From positions 150,735 through 214,734 of the forward strand of contig JBAXND010000002.1 in the NCBI GenBank assembly GCA_037133915.1: DNA of 64,000 nucleotides. Reading direction: 5' to 3'. Each line of letters opens with the position of its first letter. Position 1 is the stretch's first letter. The notes beneath the pieces are model-generated. The model saw only the letters and a list, made by a program, of their open reading frames with translations, searched no databases and was not told where the DNA came from. Position numbers and translations under genes: made by a program. Shown in pieces: positions 1 through 8,651 of this stretch. The stretch is from Bacteroidota bacterium (GTDB taxonomy: Bacteria > Bacteroidota > Bacteroidia > Bacteroidales > CAIWKO01).

Positions 1-1
1 A

Positions 2-628
2 CTTACTCATTTGCCGTTCATCACTGCGCCCAACAAATTTGAATCACTGGCGGCGCACGACGCTATGGTAGAAACTTCAGGTGCGCTGAAAACAGCCGCT
101 ATCAGCCTGATGAAGATAGCGAATGATATCCGTTTACTGGGTTCCGGCCCCCGTTGCGGCATTGGAGAATTAATGCTTCCGGAGAATGAACCCGGCTCAT
201 CCATCATGCCGGGCAAGGTGAATCCAACACAATGCGAAGCCCTGACCATGGTGTGTGCTCAGGTAATAGGCAACGATGCTGCCATTAATATTGGCGGTAT
301 GAATGGCCACTTCCAGCTCAATGTGTTCAAGCCTGTGATGATATTTAATTTACTGATGGCCGCCCGCCTCATTGGCGATGCATGCGTTTCATTCAATGAA
401 AACTGTGCTGTGGGTATTCAGGCAAACGAGCTTGTTATTCAACAAAATCTGGAGAACTCTTTGATGCTGGTTACGGCGCTCAATCCGCATATTGGTTATG
501 AAAATGCGGCTAAGATTGCAAAAAAAGCGCATCACGAAAATAAAACACTTCGCGGTGCAGCGATAGAACTCGGACTAGTTACAGACGAGCAGTTTACCCT
601 GTGGGTGGATCCTAAAAAAATGATATAA
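2..628 (+). CDS. fumC: Fumarate hydratase class II, C-terminal part
   Basis: Reversible hydration of fumarate to malate in the TCA cycle, cytoplasmic. The reading frame is open from base 2, so the N-terminal half lies outside the window; about 208 residues remain. The superfamily signature [11 protein letters not shown], which carries the catalytic serine loop, is intact, followed by [16 protein letters not shown] and the [15 protein letters not shown] segment typical of FumC. The end (VDPKKMI) matches the normal C-terminus, so there is no 3' truncation. The class II assignment rather than argininosuccinate lyase or aspartase rests on the close match of the GPRCGIGE and [16 protein letters not shown] segments to FumC; aspartase is the nearest alternative. 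A strong terminator follows directly. Confidence 0.95.
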   Translation, partial: LTHLPFITAPNKFESLAAHDAMVETSGALKTAAISLMKIANDIRLLGSGPRCGIGELMLPENEPGSSIMPGKVNPTQCEALTMVCAQVIGNDAAINIGGMNGHFQLNVFKPVMIFNLLMAARLIGDACVSFNENCAVGIQANELVIQQNLENSLMLVTALNPHIGYENAAKIAKKAHHENKTLRGAAIELGLVTDEQFTLWVDPKKMI

Positions 629-663
629 TAATCTTCTGGAATCCCTCAATTGACAAGCCCTGC

Positions 664-704
664 AGAGCGTAACACTTTTTTGTAAAAAAGTGTTACGCTG
701 TTTT
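664..704 (+). terminator. Rho-independent terminator of fumC
   Basis: An uninterrupted inverted repeat of about 15 bp (AGCGTAACACTTTTT at 666-680 and its complement at 685-699) with a TGTA-type loop is followed by GTTTTC. It sits 36 bases after the fumC stop. The tail is short, but the stem is unusually long and perfect. Confidence 0.8.
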
Positions 705-856
705 CTGAATTTCACCCAACATTTTAATTGTCTGATTTCTATTTTTTATGTAGGTTTGTAATAACGGCAATTCCGGAAGCTGTTTCATGCACCATCACAA
801 ATATTTTGCCTGCATTAATACTGCAATAACTAAAAAACTAATAATAGTTCAAACGT

Positions 857-1996
857 ATGGAAAACTTCGTAGCAATGAACCCTACAGCCCTGCACTTTGG
901 AAAAGGTGTTATCAGCGATTTGGGCGCGACAACAAAAATTTATGGTCAAAAAGTGCTGCTTGTTTATGGCAAAGGATCGGTGGTGAAGAACGGTATTTAT
1001 GCTACTGTGGTAGATCAGCTGAAAGGCGCCGGAGCAACAGTATTTGAATATAGCGGCATTAAGTCAAATCCGATAATTGATGATGTAGACGCCGCGGCCA
1101 AATTGGGTCGCGATAATAATGTTGATGTGATAGTAGCTGTTGGCGGTGGCAGCGTTATTGATTCGGCCAAGTTTATTTCACTGGCAATTCCTATACAGAA
1201 TAAAGCCTGGGATATTCTTGAATACAAAGTAAAACCGCGTGTGGCCGTTCCGCTGATAGCCGTACTTACGCTTGCAGCTACCGGCACTGAAATGAATGGT
1301 TTTGCGGTGGTTCAGAACAATGAAACTAAGCAGAAGCCCGGCTATTACAGCCCCTTCATCTATCCGCGGCATTCATTCCTGGATCCGGCTTACACAATTT
1401 CCGTTCCTGCTGATTATACTGCATTCGGTATTGTTGACCTTATTGCACATTGTCTTGAAGGATATTTCGGGAAAGGAGAAGCGCCGCTTTCCGATCTTTT
1501 TGCAGTTGCTATTATGAGCGAAGCCATGGTATGCGGTCCGCGTCTGATGAAAGCCCTTGATAATTACGACTTGAGGGCACGTATAATGTATGCCGCCACC
1601 AATGCATTGAACGGGCTCATTATGTATGGAAAACCCGGAGGCGACTGGGGTACGCATGGTTTGGGACATACACTTTCAGTGTTGTACGATGTACCCCATG
1701 GTGCATCGCTCTCAATTGCGTTCCCGGCCTGGATGAAATTATATTCGGAATCCGATTCTGAAAAAGTTGCCGTGCTCGGTCTGTCACTGTTCGGCACGCA
1801 AACCGCCGAAGAAGCCATTGCCGGTTTCGAACGTTTTTTTCGCTCACTGAACAGCCCGGTGCGTCTTTCCGATATCAATATAGGAAAAGATAAGCGTCAG
1901 GAATTCATCAATAACCTTTCGGTGAATAAAGTGACGGGCGGCAATCTAAAGCTTACCGAAGTTGAATATGGCCGTTTGTTTGACCTGATGCTCTAA
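857..1996 (+). CDS. Iron-containing alcohol dehydrogenase (BdhA/YqhD type)
   Basis: NAD(P)H-dependent interconversion of an aldehyde and an alcohol, cytoplasmic. The 379 residues match the usual length of group III iron alcohol dehydrogenases. The N-terminal half has the nucleotide-binding GGGSVIDSAKFIS loop and a TGTEMNGFAVVQN stretch typical of the butanol dehydrogenase/YqhD branch. The metal ligands can be assigned to DLIAHCLE (Asp and His) and HGLGHTLSVLYDVPHG (two His). The ATG at 857 is chosen because MENFVAMNPT is the common family start. The gene stands alone: fumC ends with a terminator upstream and the next gene is convergent with a 27-base gap. The substrate cannot be read from the sequence. 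Confidence 0.9.
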   Translation: MENFVAMNPTALHFGKGVISDLGATTKIYGQKVLLVYGKGSVVKNGIYATVVDQLKGAGATVFEYSGIKSNPIIDDVDAAAKLGRDNNVDVIVAVGGGSVIDSAKFISLAIPIQNKAWDILEYKVKPRVAVPLIAVLTLAATGTEMNGFAVVQNNETKQKPGYYSPFIYPRHSFLDPAYTISVPADYTAFGIVDLIAHCLEGYFGKGEAPLSDLFAVAIMSEAMVCGPRLMKALDNYDLRARIMYAATNALNGLIMYGKPGGDWGTHGLGHTLSVLYDVPHGASLSIAFPAWMKLYSESDSEKVAVLGLSLFGTQTAEEAIAGFERFFRSLNSPVRLSDINIGKDKRQEFINNLSVNKVTGGNLKLTEVEYGRLFDLML

Positions 1997-2023
1997 AGAA
2001 CAGCGGAGAAAAATTGTTTTTTC

Positions 2024-3214
2024 TTATGCCGGTTCTTTAGTTCCTGAAGCAATTTTATGGCGCTCGTAGTGAGGGACCATATGATATATTGTTATTATCA
2101 GCCCGACAAATATTACTACGAATGAAACCAGAAAAGCGTTACTGATAGAAATGGCATCGGCTAAAATGCCCATGATAATCATACCTAATCCAATGCCCAG
2201 GTCAACGGCAGTGAAAAATGTTGAGTTCGCGGCACCGCGCCTTTCGGGCGGCACCATATTATTGACCAGGGCTTGAAAGGTAGGAAAGATAATTCCGACA
2301 CCCATTCCCATAAACAGACCGGCTGTCAGAAAGCCCCAGTGATTCTGCTCAAGCGCAAGTACAAGAAATCCTGCCATAAGAGATAACAATCCCGCAATGC
2401 TCAGGGTTTTTGGTCCCGTGCGGTCGAATATTCTTCCGGCAAAAAAGCGACTGATACCAAGTCCTAAAGCATAAATAATAAAAAATGTGCCCGGATTTTG
2501 AATCCCAATTTGCTTTCCGTAAATAGCAACAAAAGACAACAAGCCTCCATAGGTGAGCATTATTACAAAAATGCTCAGTGATGCAGGAAATGAACGGCGC
2601 TCAAAAAGATTTTTCATGCTTACGCCTGATTTTACTGCCGGAGGAACATATTTCGGATATTTTACGAAAAGCGACAGGATAAACCCGCTGATTGCAAGTG
2701 CCCCACCACCGATGAACATGGCTGAATAACTGAAACTATGCGTAATCAGCAATCCCAATGCCGGCCCTACGGCCATGCCCACAGTCGTTGACAGTCCAAA
2801 GATACCAATGCCTTCGCCACGCCGTTCGGGCGGAATGATATCAACTACTACGGTTGAACTTGCCGTACTTATCGTCCCCCAGGTAAGTCCGTGCATGAAG
2901 CGAAGCACAACGAGAAAAAGCACTCCGGCTGTCAGCGCATAAATATTGAACAGTAACGCAAAAACCAGAAAAGAACCAAGGTAAATAGTTTTACGACCCC
3001 AGCGATCGAGCGCCATCCCGATAAACGGACGGATAAGCAATGCGGCTATGGAGTAGGAGGCCAGAACAAAACCAATCGTGCTTCTGCCCTCGTGCAGAAT
3101 AGTCTCTATATAAATTGGGAGTGTTGGAATGATAAAATAAAAAGCAACTGACATGAACAGATTCGCTATAGCAAGAAGCACAAATTCTTTTTTCCAGAGG
3201 GTGTCTTTTTTCAC
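2024..3214 (-). CDS. MFS transporter, 12-TM drug/solute exporter-like
   Basis: Inner-membrane secondary transporter of the major facilitator superfamily, about 396 residues with roughly 12 hydrophobic segments. The loop 2-3 motif A is visible as GMALDRWGRKTIY, and its second-half copy as AGRIFDRTGPKT. The segment GIGIFGLSTTVGMAVGPALG resembles the antiporter motif C region. The frame extends upstream to an ATG at 3358, but that would overlap msrB by 77 bases with a non-MFS, non-hydrophobic leader. The GTG at 3214 (VKKDTLWKKEF) places the first membrane segment normally and is preferred. It is the last gene of a minus-strand group after msrB. Substrate unknown; a sugar or multidrug efflux role is possible. 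Confidence 0.8.
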   Translation of the reverse strand: MKKDTLWKKEFVLLAIANLFMSVAFYFIIPTLPIYIETILHEGRSTIGFVLASYSIAALLIRPFIGMALDRWGRKTIYLGSFLVFALLFNIYALTAGVLFLVVLRFMHGLTWGTISTASSTVVVDIIPPERRGEGIGIFGLSTTVGMAVGPALGLLITHSFSYSAMFIGGGALAISGFILSLFVKYPKYVPPAVKSGVSMKNLFERRSFPASLSIFVIMLTYGGLLSFVAIYGKQIGIQNPGTFFIIYALGLGISRFFAGRIFDRTGPKTLSIAGLLSLMAGFLVLALEQNHWGFLTAGLFMGMGVGIIFPTFQALVNNMVPPERRGAANSTFFTAVDLGIGLGMIIMGILADAISISNAFLVSFVVIFVGLIITIYHMVPHYERHKIASGTKEPA

Positions 3215-3281
3215 AGTGATATTTGTAGCAAGTAATATTAATCCAATGCGCAGAATACCGGATTTTATCCGGGTGTGAGCA

Positions 3282-3770
3282 TTATTTTTTTTCAATAAAA
3301 TTAAGCGAGGCCGAGTTAACGCAATAGCGCATACCTGTGGGCTTGGGTCCGTCGTCAAACAGGTGACCCAGATGACTTCCGCAGTGGGCGCATATTATCT
3401 CTGAACGTACCATTCCAAAAGATGTGTCGGTGCGGGTAAGAATATTCCCTTTCTCTATTCCATCCGAGAAGCTGGGCCAGCCGCAGCCCGCATCAAATTT
3501 ATCGCTTGAGCTGAAAAGCTCTGAACCACAGGCGGCGCAGGTATACACTCCTTTGTCGTTTGTGAGATAATATTTTCCTGTAAAGGGTCGTTCGGTTGAT
3601 TTTTCGCGCAGAACGGAATATTGCTCAGGGCTGAGCAGCGCGCGCCATTCAGCCTCGGTCTTTTGAATCGGATATTTATTTTCAGCATTCATATTCACAC
3701 GATTTTGTGCAGCCGGTCTGCATGATATCAGGCTCGCGGCGAAAATAATTAAAAGAGATAAGCGGTTCAT
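3282..3770 (-). CDS. msrB: Peptide-methionine (R)-S-oxide reductase, lipoprotein
   Basis: Reduces methionine-R-sulfoxide in proteins. The 162-residue product begins with a short hydrophobic leader ending in a lipobox-like SLISC at about residues 13-17, so it is probably lipidated and faces the periplasm or outer membrane, unlike cytoplasmic MsrB. The catalytic domain is complete: two zinc CxxC pairs (CAACGS and CAHCGS), GCGWPSF, and the active-site cysteine in RYCVNS (about residue 150). No MsrA domain is fused. The ATG at 3770 is supported by the signal sequence. It lies 67 bases upstream of the MFS gene and 74 bases downstream of the iron-sulfur gene. Electrons would have to come from a periplasmic thioredoxin-like donor, which I do not see here. 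Confidence 0.92.
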   Translation of the reverse strand: MNRLSLLIIFAASLISCRPAAQNRVNMNAENKYPIQKTEAEWRALLSPEQYSVLREKSTERPFTGKYYLTNDKGVYTCAACGSELFSSSDKFDAGCGWPSFSDGIEKGNILTRTDTSFGMVRSEIICAHCGSHLGHLFDDGPKPTGMRYCVNSASLNFIEKK

Positions 3771-3844
3771 GGTATTCCGGATTTAGTGGAATAGTAATGG
3801 GTAAATTATCCCGGAGATAAGTGTTATGATTTTATTGCGGAATT

Positions 3845-4321
3845 TTATTTTTCGAAATCAGTACCTGAATGTGAACCGTCGCAATAAGGTTTTTTCTTTG
3901 AATGACCACAGCGGCAAAGCGAGAACATATCAGTTTTAACCTCTTGCCTTCCGTCGGGATGAATAATAATAGCATTCCCGGTTACCAGTATGGGACCTTT
4001 TGGCATCACTTTCAATCTAACATCTATGGGTGGATTCTCATTCTCAGAATCGGTCTCTTTGTTTTCAGTCTCCACATTACCTGCTTGTTCCTGAATGTCT
4101 GCATTTCTGAAAAAGGTAAGTGCACCGGTGGGGCAGCGCTTTACCTGAGCAATTATTTTATCTGTAGGAGCTCCTTTTGGGTTCACCCACGGCAGATTTG
4201 AAGGGTCGAACACATCGGGCAGTTCCATAAAGCAATAGGCCACATGCGTACAAAGATCAGGTTTCCAAACAATGGTTATCTCACCATTGGTGTACTTTTT
4301 TACGATTTTTTCTCGGGTCAT
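3845..4321 (-). CDS. YjdI-type ferredoxin fused to CDGSH iron-sulfur domain
   Basis: A 158-residue cytoplasmic iron-sulfur protein. Residues 1-75 match the YjdI/Fer4_19 family (KKYTNGEITIVW, CTHVAYC, then CPTGAL), which is expected to bind one iron-sulfur cluster. After an acidic linker at about residues 80-100, residues 105-158 form a CDGSH zinc-finger-like domain with CRCGHSKKKPYCDGSH, the three-Cys one-His ligand set of a [2Fe-2S] cluster. The function is unknown; such proteins are thought to act in redox sensing or iron-sulfur transfer. It lies 14 bases after the SDR gene and is probably co-transcribed with it, suggesting shared redox chemistry. The start follows the MTREKIVKKY pattern common in YjdI proteins. 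Confidence 0.88.
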   Translation of the reverse strand: MTREKIVKKYTNGEITIVWKPDLCTHVAYCFMELPDVFDPSNLPWVNPKGAPTDKIIAQVKRCPTGALTFFRNADIQEQAGNVETENKETDSENENPPIDVRLKVMPKGPILVTGNAIIIHPDGRQEVKTDMFSLCRCGHSKKKPYCDGSHSGTDFEK

Positions 4322-4335
4322 ATTTTTTTATTTTA

Positions 4336-5178
4336 TTACAGAACGGTAAGCCCGCTCAGCTTTTCGCTCAGGGTCCATAATTCTTCCGCAACCTCCATTT
4401 TGTTTGATTCTGATGAAGACGCGGTAATTTTTTTCTTAGCAAAATATTTCCCCGAAACAGTAGCAACTTCATTTGATGTTGCCAGAAAAATAGTGGTTTC
4501 AGCACCTTTTTCGGGAGGTATTGCCGAGAATGGAATAATGAAACGGTTAAAACCGTTCATGTTTTTGAAAATGGAAGTCCTGACAAGTCCCGGATGCAAA
4601 CAATTTGCAGTAACTCCTGTTCCGACAAGTCGCTTATCAAGACTTTTGGTGAATAAAATGTTCATCAGTTTTGACTGACTATAACCTTTGAACCAGGTAA
4701 AATCATATTCGAGATGGATGTTCTTAAAGTTGATGTGCGCCCGTTTATGTGCCGACGATGCAACCGTAATAATTCTGGAAGGGGCGCTTTGTTTCAACCG
4801 TTCCAGCAAAAGATTTGTAAGTAAAAATGGTCCAAGGTGATTGGTGGCCAAATTAAGTTCATAGCCATCGGTGCTCGTTTTACGGGCCATTTCCCACGTT
4901 CCGGCATTGTTTATTAATACATGAAGTTCGTTGAACCGACTCAGAAAATCTGTTGCAAATTGACGAACAGAAGACAAATCAGACAAGTCGCATGACATCA
5001 TGTGTACTTTTTTATTTCCGGTAGTATGAATAATCTGATCGGCTGCAGCTCTTCCTCTGGATGCATCGCGGCTCGTTATAACCACAGTCCCGCCCAAAGC
5101 CGCCAGCTTTTCTGCGGTTACCCGGCCAATGCCCGAGGTAGCGCCTGTTATCAGGAATGTTTGTTTTTCAGGAGTCAA
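4336..5178 (-). CDS. SDR-family oxidoreductase, retinol dehydrogenase-like
   Basis: NAD(P)-dependent short-chain dehydrogenase of 280 residues, Rossmann fold, cytoplasmic. The cofactor loop is GATSGIG (residues 12-18), the structural NNAG motif is present, and the catalytic Tyr and Lys appear in YSQSK. The TSRD segment after beta-2, with an Arg, fits NADP preference. The C-terminal part (CLHPGLVRTSIFKN, then PPEKGAET) is typical of the retinol dehydrogenase 12-14/WWOX-like branch found in bacteria, where true substrates are unknown. It is the first gene of the minus-strand group 5178 to 2024. A TAATTTTG box lies 29 bases upstream of the ATG. Confidence 0.85.
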   Translation of the reverse strand: MTPEKQTFLITGATSGIGRVTAEKLAALGGTVVITSRDASRGRAAADQIIHTTGNKKVHMMSCDLSDLSSVRQFATDFLSRFNELHVLINNAGTWEMARKTSTDGYELNLATNHLGPFLLTNLLLERLKQSAPSRIITVASSAHKRAHINFKNIHLEYDFTWFKGYSQSKLMNILFTKSLDKRLVGTGVTANCLHPGLVRTSIFKNMNGFNRFIIPFSAIPPEKGAETTIFLATSNEVATVSGKYFAKKKITASSSESNKMEVAEELWTLSEKLSGLTVL

Positions 5179-5207
5179 AGGAAGAATGTGTTAAAATTCG
5201 AAGACTG

Positions 5208-5215
5208 CAAAATTA
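5208..5215 (-). promoter_or_regulatory. Bacteroidota -7 box for the SDR gene group
   Basis: TAATTTTG on the minus strand, 29 bases upstream of the ATG at 5178, matches TAnnTTTG. No clean TTTG at the -33 distance is seen. Confidence 0.5.
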
Positions 5216-5398
5216 CTCCAATTAATTACTGCAATATACATCAAACTGTGATTATTTAGAGTGATAATAGTCAAGAAATGATTCGAAGAATCATAATATA
5301 TGTGAAAAGCAGGCAACCAACAATGTCGATTTCCCGTCTTTATTCGCATACACATACTTATATTTTTATGGAATTAAGTCTATAGCAAAACTTTTTAA

Positions 5399-5406
5399 TA
5401 TTTTTG
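5399..5406 (+). promoter_or_regulatory. -7 box for the first T9SS cargo gene
   Basis: TATTTTTG, 35 bases before the ATG at 5442, in a very AT-rich stretch that also serves the divergent SDR gene. No exact -33 TTTG is visible. Confidence 0.45.
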
Positions 5407-5441
5407 TATATAAAATTATTGTTAATTGACCACTTAATTAT

Positions 5442-7853
5442 ATGAAAAAGTTTCTACTTTTAACATGCATATTTTTTACCATTACAGGCTTCAGAGCCAA
5501 TGCATCCCATATTGCGGGCTGTGATCTTTCTTACACCTGTATAGGCGGTAACGATTATCTTATCACACTTACTTTTTACCGTGATTGCAGTGGGGTTACT
5601 GAACCGACCAACGTTGTAATTGATTTTACCTCTTCCTGCAGCAGCTTTTCGGCTACGCTCAATAAACTTCCGCCAATTGCAGGCGTTGAAGTTACTCCGG
5701 TGTGCCCCGGGCAGGTTACAACATGCGGTGGCGGCACCCTGTACGGGCTGCAAAAATTTGTGTATCAGGGTCAGGTTACACTGGTTCCCTGCTCCGACTG
5801 GACCATGTCTTATGTTCTTTGTTGCCGCAACCCGTCGAATACGATAAATGCACCGTCGAGTGCCAGTATGTACATCCCTGCAACCCTTAATAATCTTGCA
5901 GCACCGTGTAACAGTTCACCGACATTTTCCAATGCGCCTGCAACCATTATCTGCAACGGTCAGCAATTTTGTTTTAATCATGGAGCCATTGACCCTGATG
6001 GCGATTCACTGGTTTATTCACTTGTTACACCATATGACCTTGGTCCCGGCGGTTCCCCGCCCAATGTTGTTTATATTAACGGATATACAGCGCAACAACC
6101 GCTTCCGTCAACGCCGCCTGTCACTATGAATCCGGTTACAGGTGACCTTTGCATGACACCTACACAAAATATCACAACAGTGTTTGCGGTACTTGTTCAG
6201 GAATGGCGGACCATAAATGGTGTACCAACGCTGATCGGAACGGTGCTGCGGGATATGCAGCTTACCGTTGTTACATGTAACAACACCCTGCCTATTATTG
6301 CGGGAATCAACCCGAACGCCACACAGTACAGCCCTAATGATTCAATCTTTGCCATTGATGTTTGCCTTGGCGATACCGTTGCTTTTAATGTTTTTTCGCA
6401 TGATGCAGATGTTCCCGCACAGAATCTGACAATTAACTGGAATAGCGGAATACCCGACGCAACCTGGAGTGTTACCGCAAATAATACTCCGAATGCCACC
6501 GGACACTTTTTCTGGATACCCAATTCATCATACCTCAGTAATGTGCCAAACTGTTTCACCGTATCGGTACAGGATGATAATTGTCCGTATGTTGGAACCC
6601 AGACTTTTTCTTATTGCATCACCATCAAAGGAATTGCGGTAGACCTCTACCCCGGTGGAGACACCTTGTTATGTATGGGAGAAAGCTACACACTTTACGC
6701 CCATGGCGATACAAACGTTGTAAATTACAGCTGGGAAGTTGACGGAAGTCCGGCAATACCCGTTAATGACACTACGTTTTTCGTGAATTCCGCGACACTC
6801 GGTGCGGGTAATCATACCATCAAGGTAACGGTCGACGACGGAAGCATGACCAGCTGTCCGGGCATGGATTATATCAATGTAAAAGTGGTGCCGATGCCTA
6901 ACGTGAATCTCGGTCCCGATACGGTTATCTGTCAAGGACAAACGTACACACTGGATGGAGGTCCCGGGGCACAGTATTTCTGGCTTCCCGGAAACCAGAC
7001 AACACAAACACTGGCTGTAACAACCACGGGAACCTACGTGGTAGAAGTGGATGGTGGTCAGAATACGCGCTGTAAGGACTATGATACCATTTTTGTAAAA
7101 GTGCTGCAGGTTCCGGTTGTTGATTTGGGCCCCGACCTTTGTGTGGAAGATACCGTAACGCTGAATGCCGGAAATCCCGGTTTTGAGTATAGCTGGAGTA
7201 CGGGAGCGTCATCACAAACTATATTAGTGGACCATTCAGGAACCTATACTGTTACTGTTGCAGAAGAACTTGGTCATAATTGCGATGTTACCGATAATGT
7301 TTATGTTCGGGTTGTTCCTGTTCCGGAATTAACAATTGGTCCCGACTCAACTGTATGCCAGCATCAATCCATTGAAATCAAAGCGAGGGATAAAGACCCC
7401 AATTTTATCCTTACCGATTATGATTATACCTATGCCTGGATGCTCGATGGTTCACCTTATGGGCAGGCCGACCCGTTTATTGTGCTGTCATGGCTTTCGG
7501 CCGGACCGCACACAATAATCGGCTATGCTGCAGGCTGTGATATCTATGCCGATACAATGATACTTACGGTGCAGCTCTGTGAACTCACCATTCCCAATAT
7601 TATTACTCCGAATGGCGATGGACAAAACGACCGTTTCAGAATTCCGAATTTGGAATATTATCCCAATAGTGAGCTGTTTATTTATAATCGTTGGGGGCGT
7701 AAGGTTTATGAGAGTTCAAACTATCAGAACGACTGGGATGGAACCGATCATTCCGATGGTGTATACTTCTTCTTACTCCGCGTTAATTACGGCAATGCCG
7801 GTAATGGCGAGCAATGGAAAGAATTTCATGGAACCCTGACCATTTTAAGATAA
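5442..7853 (+). CDS. T9SS cargo, gliding-motility-associated C-terminal domain
   Basis: Large secreted or cell-surface protein of 803 residues. A Sec signal peptide (MKKFLLLTCIFFTITGFRANA) is followed by an N-terminal region with the Cys-rich SHIAGCDLSYTCIGG and TLTFYRDCSG motifs found at the start of many Bacteroidota surface proteins. The middle holds Ig-like or polycystic-kidney-type beta modules. Residues about 485-803 are a cassette: two GPDTVICQG/GPDLCVED modules, then the C-terminal sorting domain LTIPNIITPNGDGQND ... YNRWGRKVYESS ... WDGTDHSDGVYFF (type B, TIGR04131-like), expected to direct export through T9SS. The same cassette is found in the gene at 8652. Binding partner and role are unknown; adhesin or extracellular matrix use is an inference. 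A terminator follows. Confidence 0.88.
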   Translation: MKKFLLLTCIFFTITGFRANASHIAGCDLSYTCIGGNDYLITLTFYRDCSGVTEPTNVVIDFTSSCSSFSATLNKLPPIAGVEVTPVCPGQVTTCGGGTLYGLQKFVYQGQVTLVPCSDWTMSYVLCCRNPSNTINAPSSASMYIPATLNNLAAPCNSSPTFSNAPATIICNGQQFCFNHGAIDPDGDSLVYSLVTPYDLGPGGSPPNVVYINGYTAQQPLPSTPPVTMNPVTGDLCMTPTQNITTVFAVLVQEWRTINGVPTLIGTVLRDMQLTVVTCNNTLPIIAGINPNATQYSPNDSIFAIDVCLGDTVAFNVFSHDADVPAQNLTINWNSGIPDATWSVTANNTPNATGHFFWIPNSSYLSNVPNCFTVSVQDDNCPYVGTQTFSYCITIKGIAVDLYPGGDTLLCMGESYTLYAHGDTNVVNYSWEVDGSPAIPVNDTTFFVNSATLGAGNHTIKVTVDDGSMTSCPGMDYINVKVVPMPNVNLGPDTVICQGQTYTLDGGPGAQYFWLPGNQTTQTLAVTTTGTYVVEVDGGQNTRCKDYDTIFVKVLQVPVVDLGPDLCVEDTVTLNAGNPGFEYSWSTGASSQTILVDHSGTYTVTVAEELGHNCDVTDNVYVRVVPVPELTIGPDSTVCQHQSIEIKARDKDPNFILTDYDYTYAWMLDGSPYGQADPFIVLSWLSAGPHTIIGYAAGCDIYADTMILTVQLCELTIPNIITPNGDGQNDRFRIPNLEYYPNSELFIYNRWGRKVYESSNYQNDWDGTDHSDGVYFFLLRVNYGNAGNGEQWKEFHGTLTILR

Positions 7854-7871
7854 CATCTTCCTGAATGAATG

Positions 7872-7906
7872 AGCCGGAATTATGTAATTGTAGTTCCGGC
7901 TTTTTT
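7872..7906 (+). terminator. Rho-independent terminator
   Basis: Stem AGCCGGAA / TTCCGGCT with a 14-base loop, running into six T residues, 19 bases after the stop at 7853. Confidence 0.85.
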
Positions 7907-8103
7907 ATTGCCTGAAATGAATTATTTTAAGGTTAACAGAAAATTAACCGGAATGATTTGAGTCGGAATTTATTCTGTATTTATTTAATAAACAGTCGTG
8001 TATGCATAATAAAAAAACATATATTATTGACTATATATTACAAGGTTTTTTTAATGAGCAACCTATAAGTATATTTCATTGTCTACATTAAGCATTTTTT
8101 CAA

Positions 8104-8111
8104 TAAATTTG
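8104..8111 (+). promoter_or_regulatory. -7 box for the 8146 gene
   Basis: TAAATTTG lies 34 bases before the ATG at 8146. An ATTG at 8078-8081, 22 bases upstream, may serve as a weak -33 element. It would drive both 8146 and 8652. Confidence 0.5.
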
Positions 8112-8145
8112 TTCAATTATCCCTGAACGCAAAAACATACATTTC

Positions 8146-8631
8146 ATGAGAAAAATTTCCTTTAGTTTCAGTTTTTTGATTGTTCTAAGCCTTCTCGTTA
8201 TTTCGGTGCCGGGTGCCATTGCGCAGCAGAAACAGGATCTTTATAAACCTGATGCGAGGCTCTATCAATGTCTGGATAAAGCATTTCTTGATAAACTTCA
8301 ATCCGAAAAGTCGGAATTGATTATTTACTACAATTATTATCTGGAAAATTGTTATTACACGACCCCTTTAAATGGCGACAAACCTGTTGAGGGCATTGAT
8401 ATACATACTGTAACGGTTAAGGATGCACCTAATGGCGCCGTGATTCGTTTCAAGGAAAAAACGTTTAATAAAAGCACGTTTAACCCAATGAAATATAATT
8501 TCAATTTTGGGATGGGCGTTTTTACAACATACACCTGGAAAGAAGCCGGGATTGCTATTGTGTGCCGTTCAACGGAGGCTATCAGCACCGGTTACAAGGC
8601 ATATCTCAGTTCATTGGAAATAACGAAATAA
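8146..8631 (+). CDS. Secreted protein of unknown function
   Basis: I do not recognise the family. The 161-residue product has a clear signal peptide (about 26 residues, ending PGAIAQQ) and a mature part of about 135 residues with no cysteine-rich motif or membrane segment. It contains an unusual Tyr/Asn run (YYNYYLENCYYT) near the middle, and the C-terminal half has alternating hydrophobic residues suggesting beta strands. There is no T9SS sorting domain, so a periplasmic location is likely. The stop is 20 bases before the start of the large T9SS cargo gene at 8652, and a -7 box precedes this gene, so both are probably on one transcript. A helper role for the cargo protein is conceivable but unsupported. 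Confidence 0.75.
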   Translation: MRKISFSFSFLIVLSLLVISVPGAIAQQKQDLYKPDARLYQCLDKAFLDKLQSEKSELIIYYNYYLENCYYTTPLNGDKPVEGIDIHTVTVKDAPNGAVIRFKEKTFNKSTFNPMKYNFNFGMGVFTTYTWKEAGIAIVCRSTEAISTGYKAYLSSLEITK

Positions 8632-8651
8632 AGAACGATATACAGATTCAG

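Noticed and set aside
3215..3358. Upstream extension of the MFS gene to the ATG at 3358
   Set aside because: It overlaps msrB by 77 bases and gives an unrelated, non-membrane leader; the GTG at 3214 fits the first membrane segment.
8562..8651. Earlier start for the CUB/PKD T9SS protein
   Set aside because: It would overlap the preceding gene by 70 bases and lacks a signal peptide; the ATG at 8652 begins a clear one.
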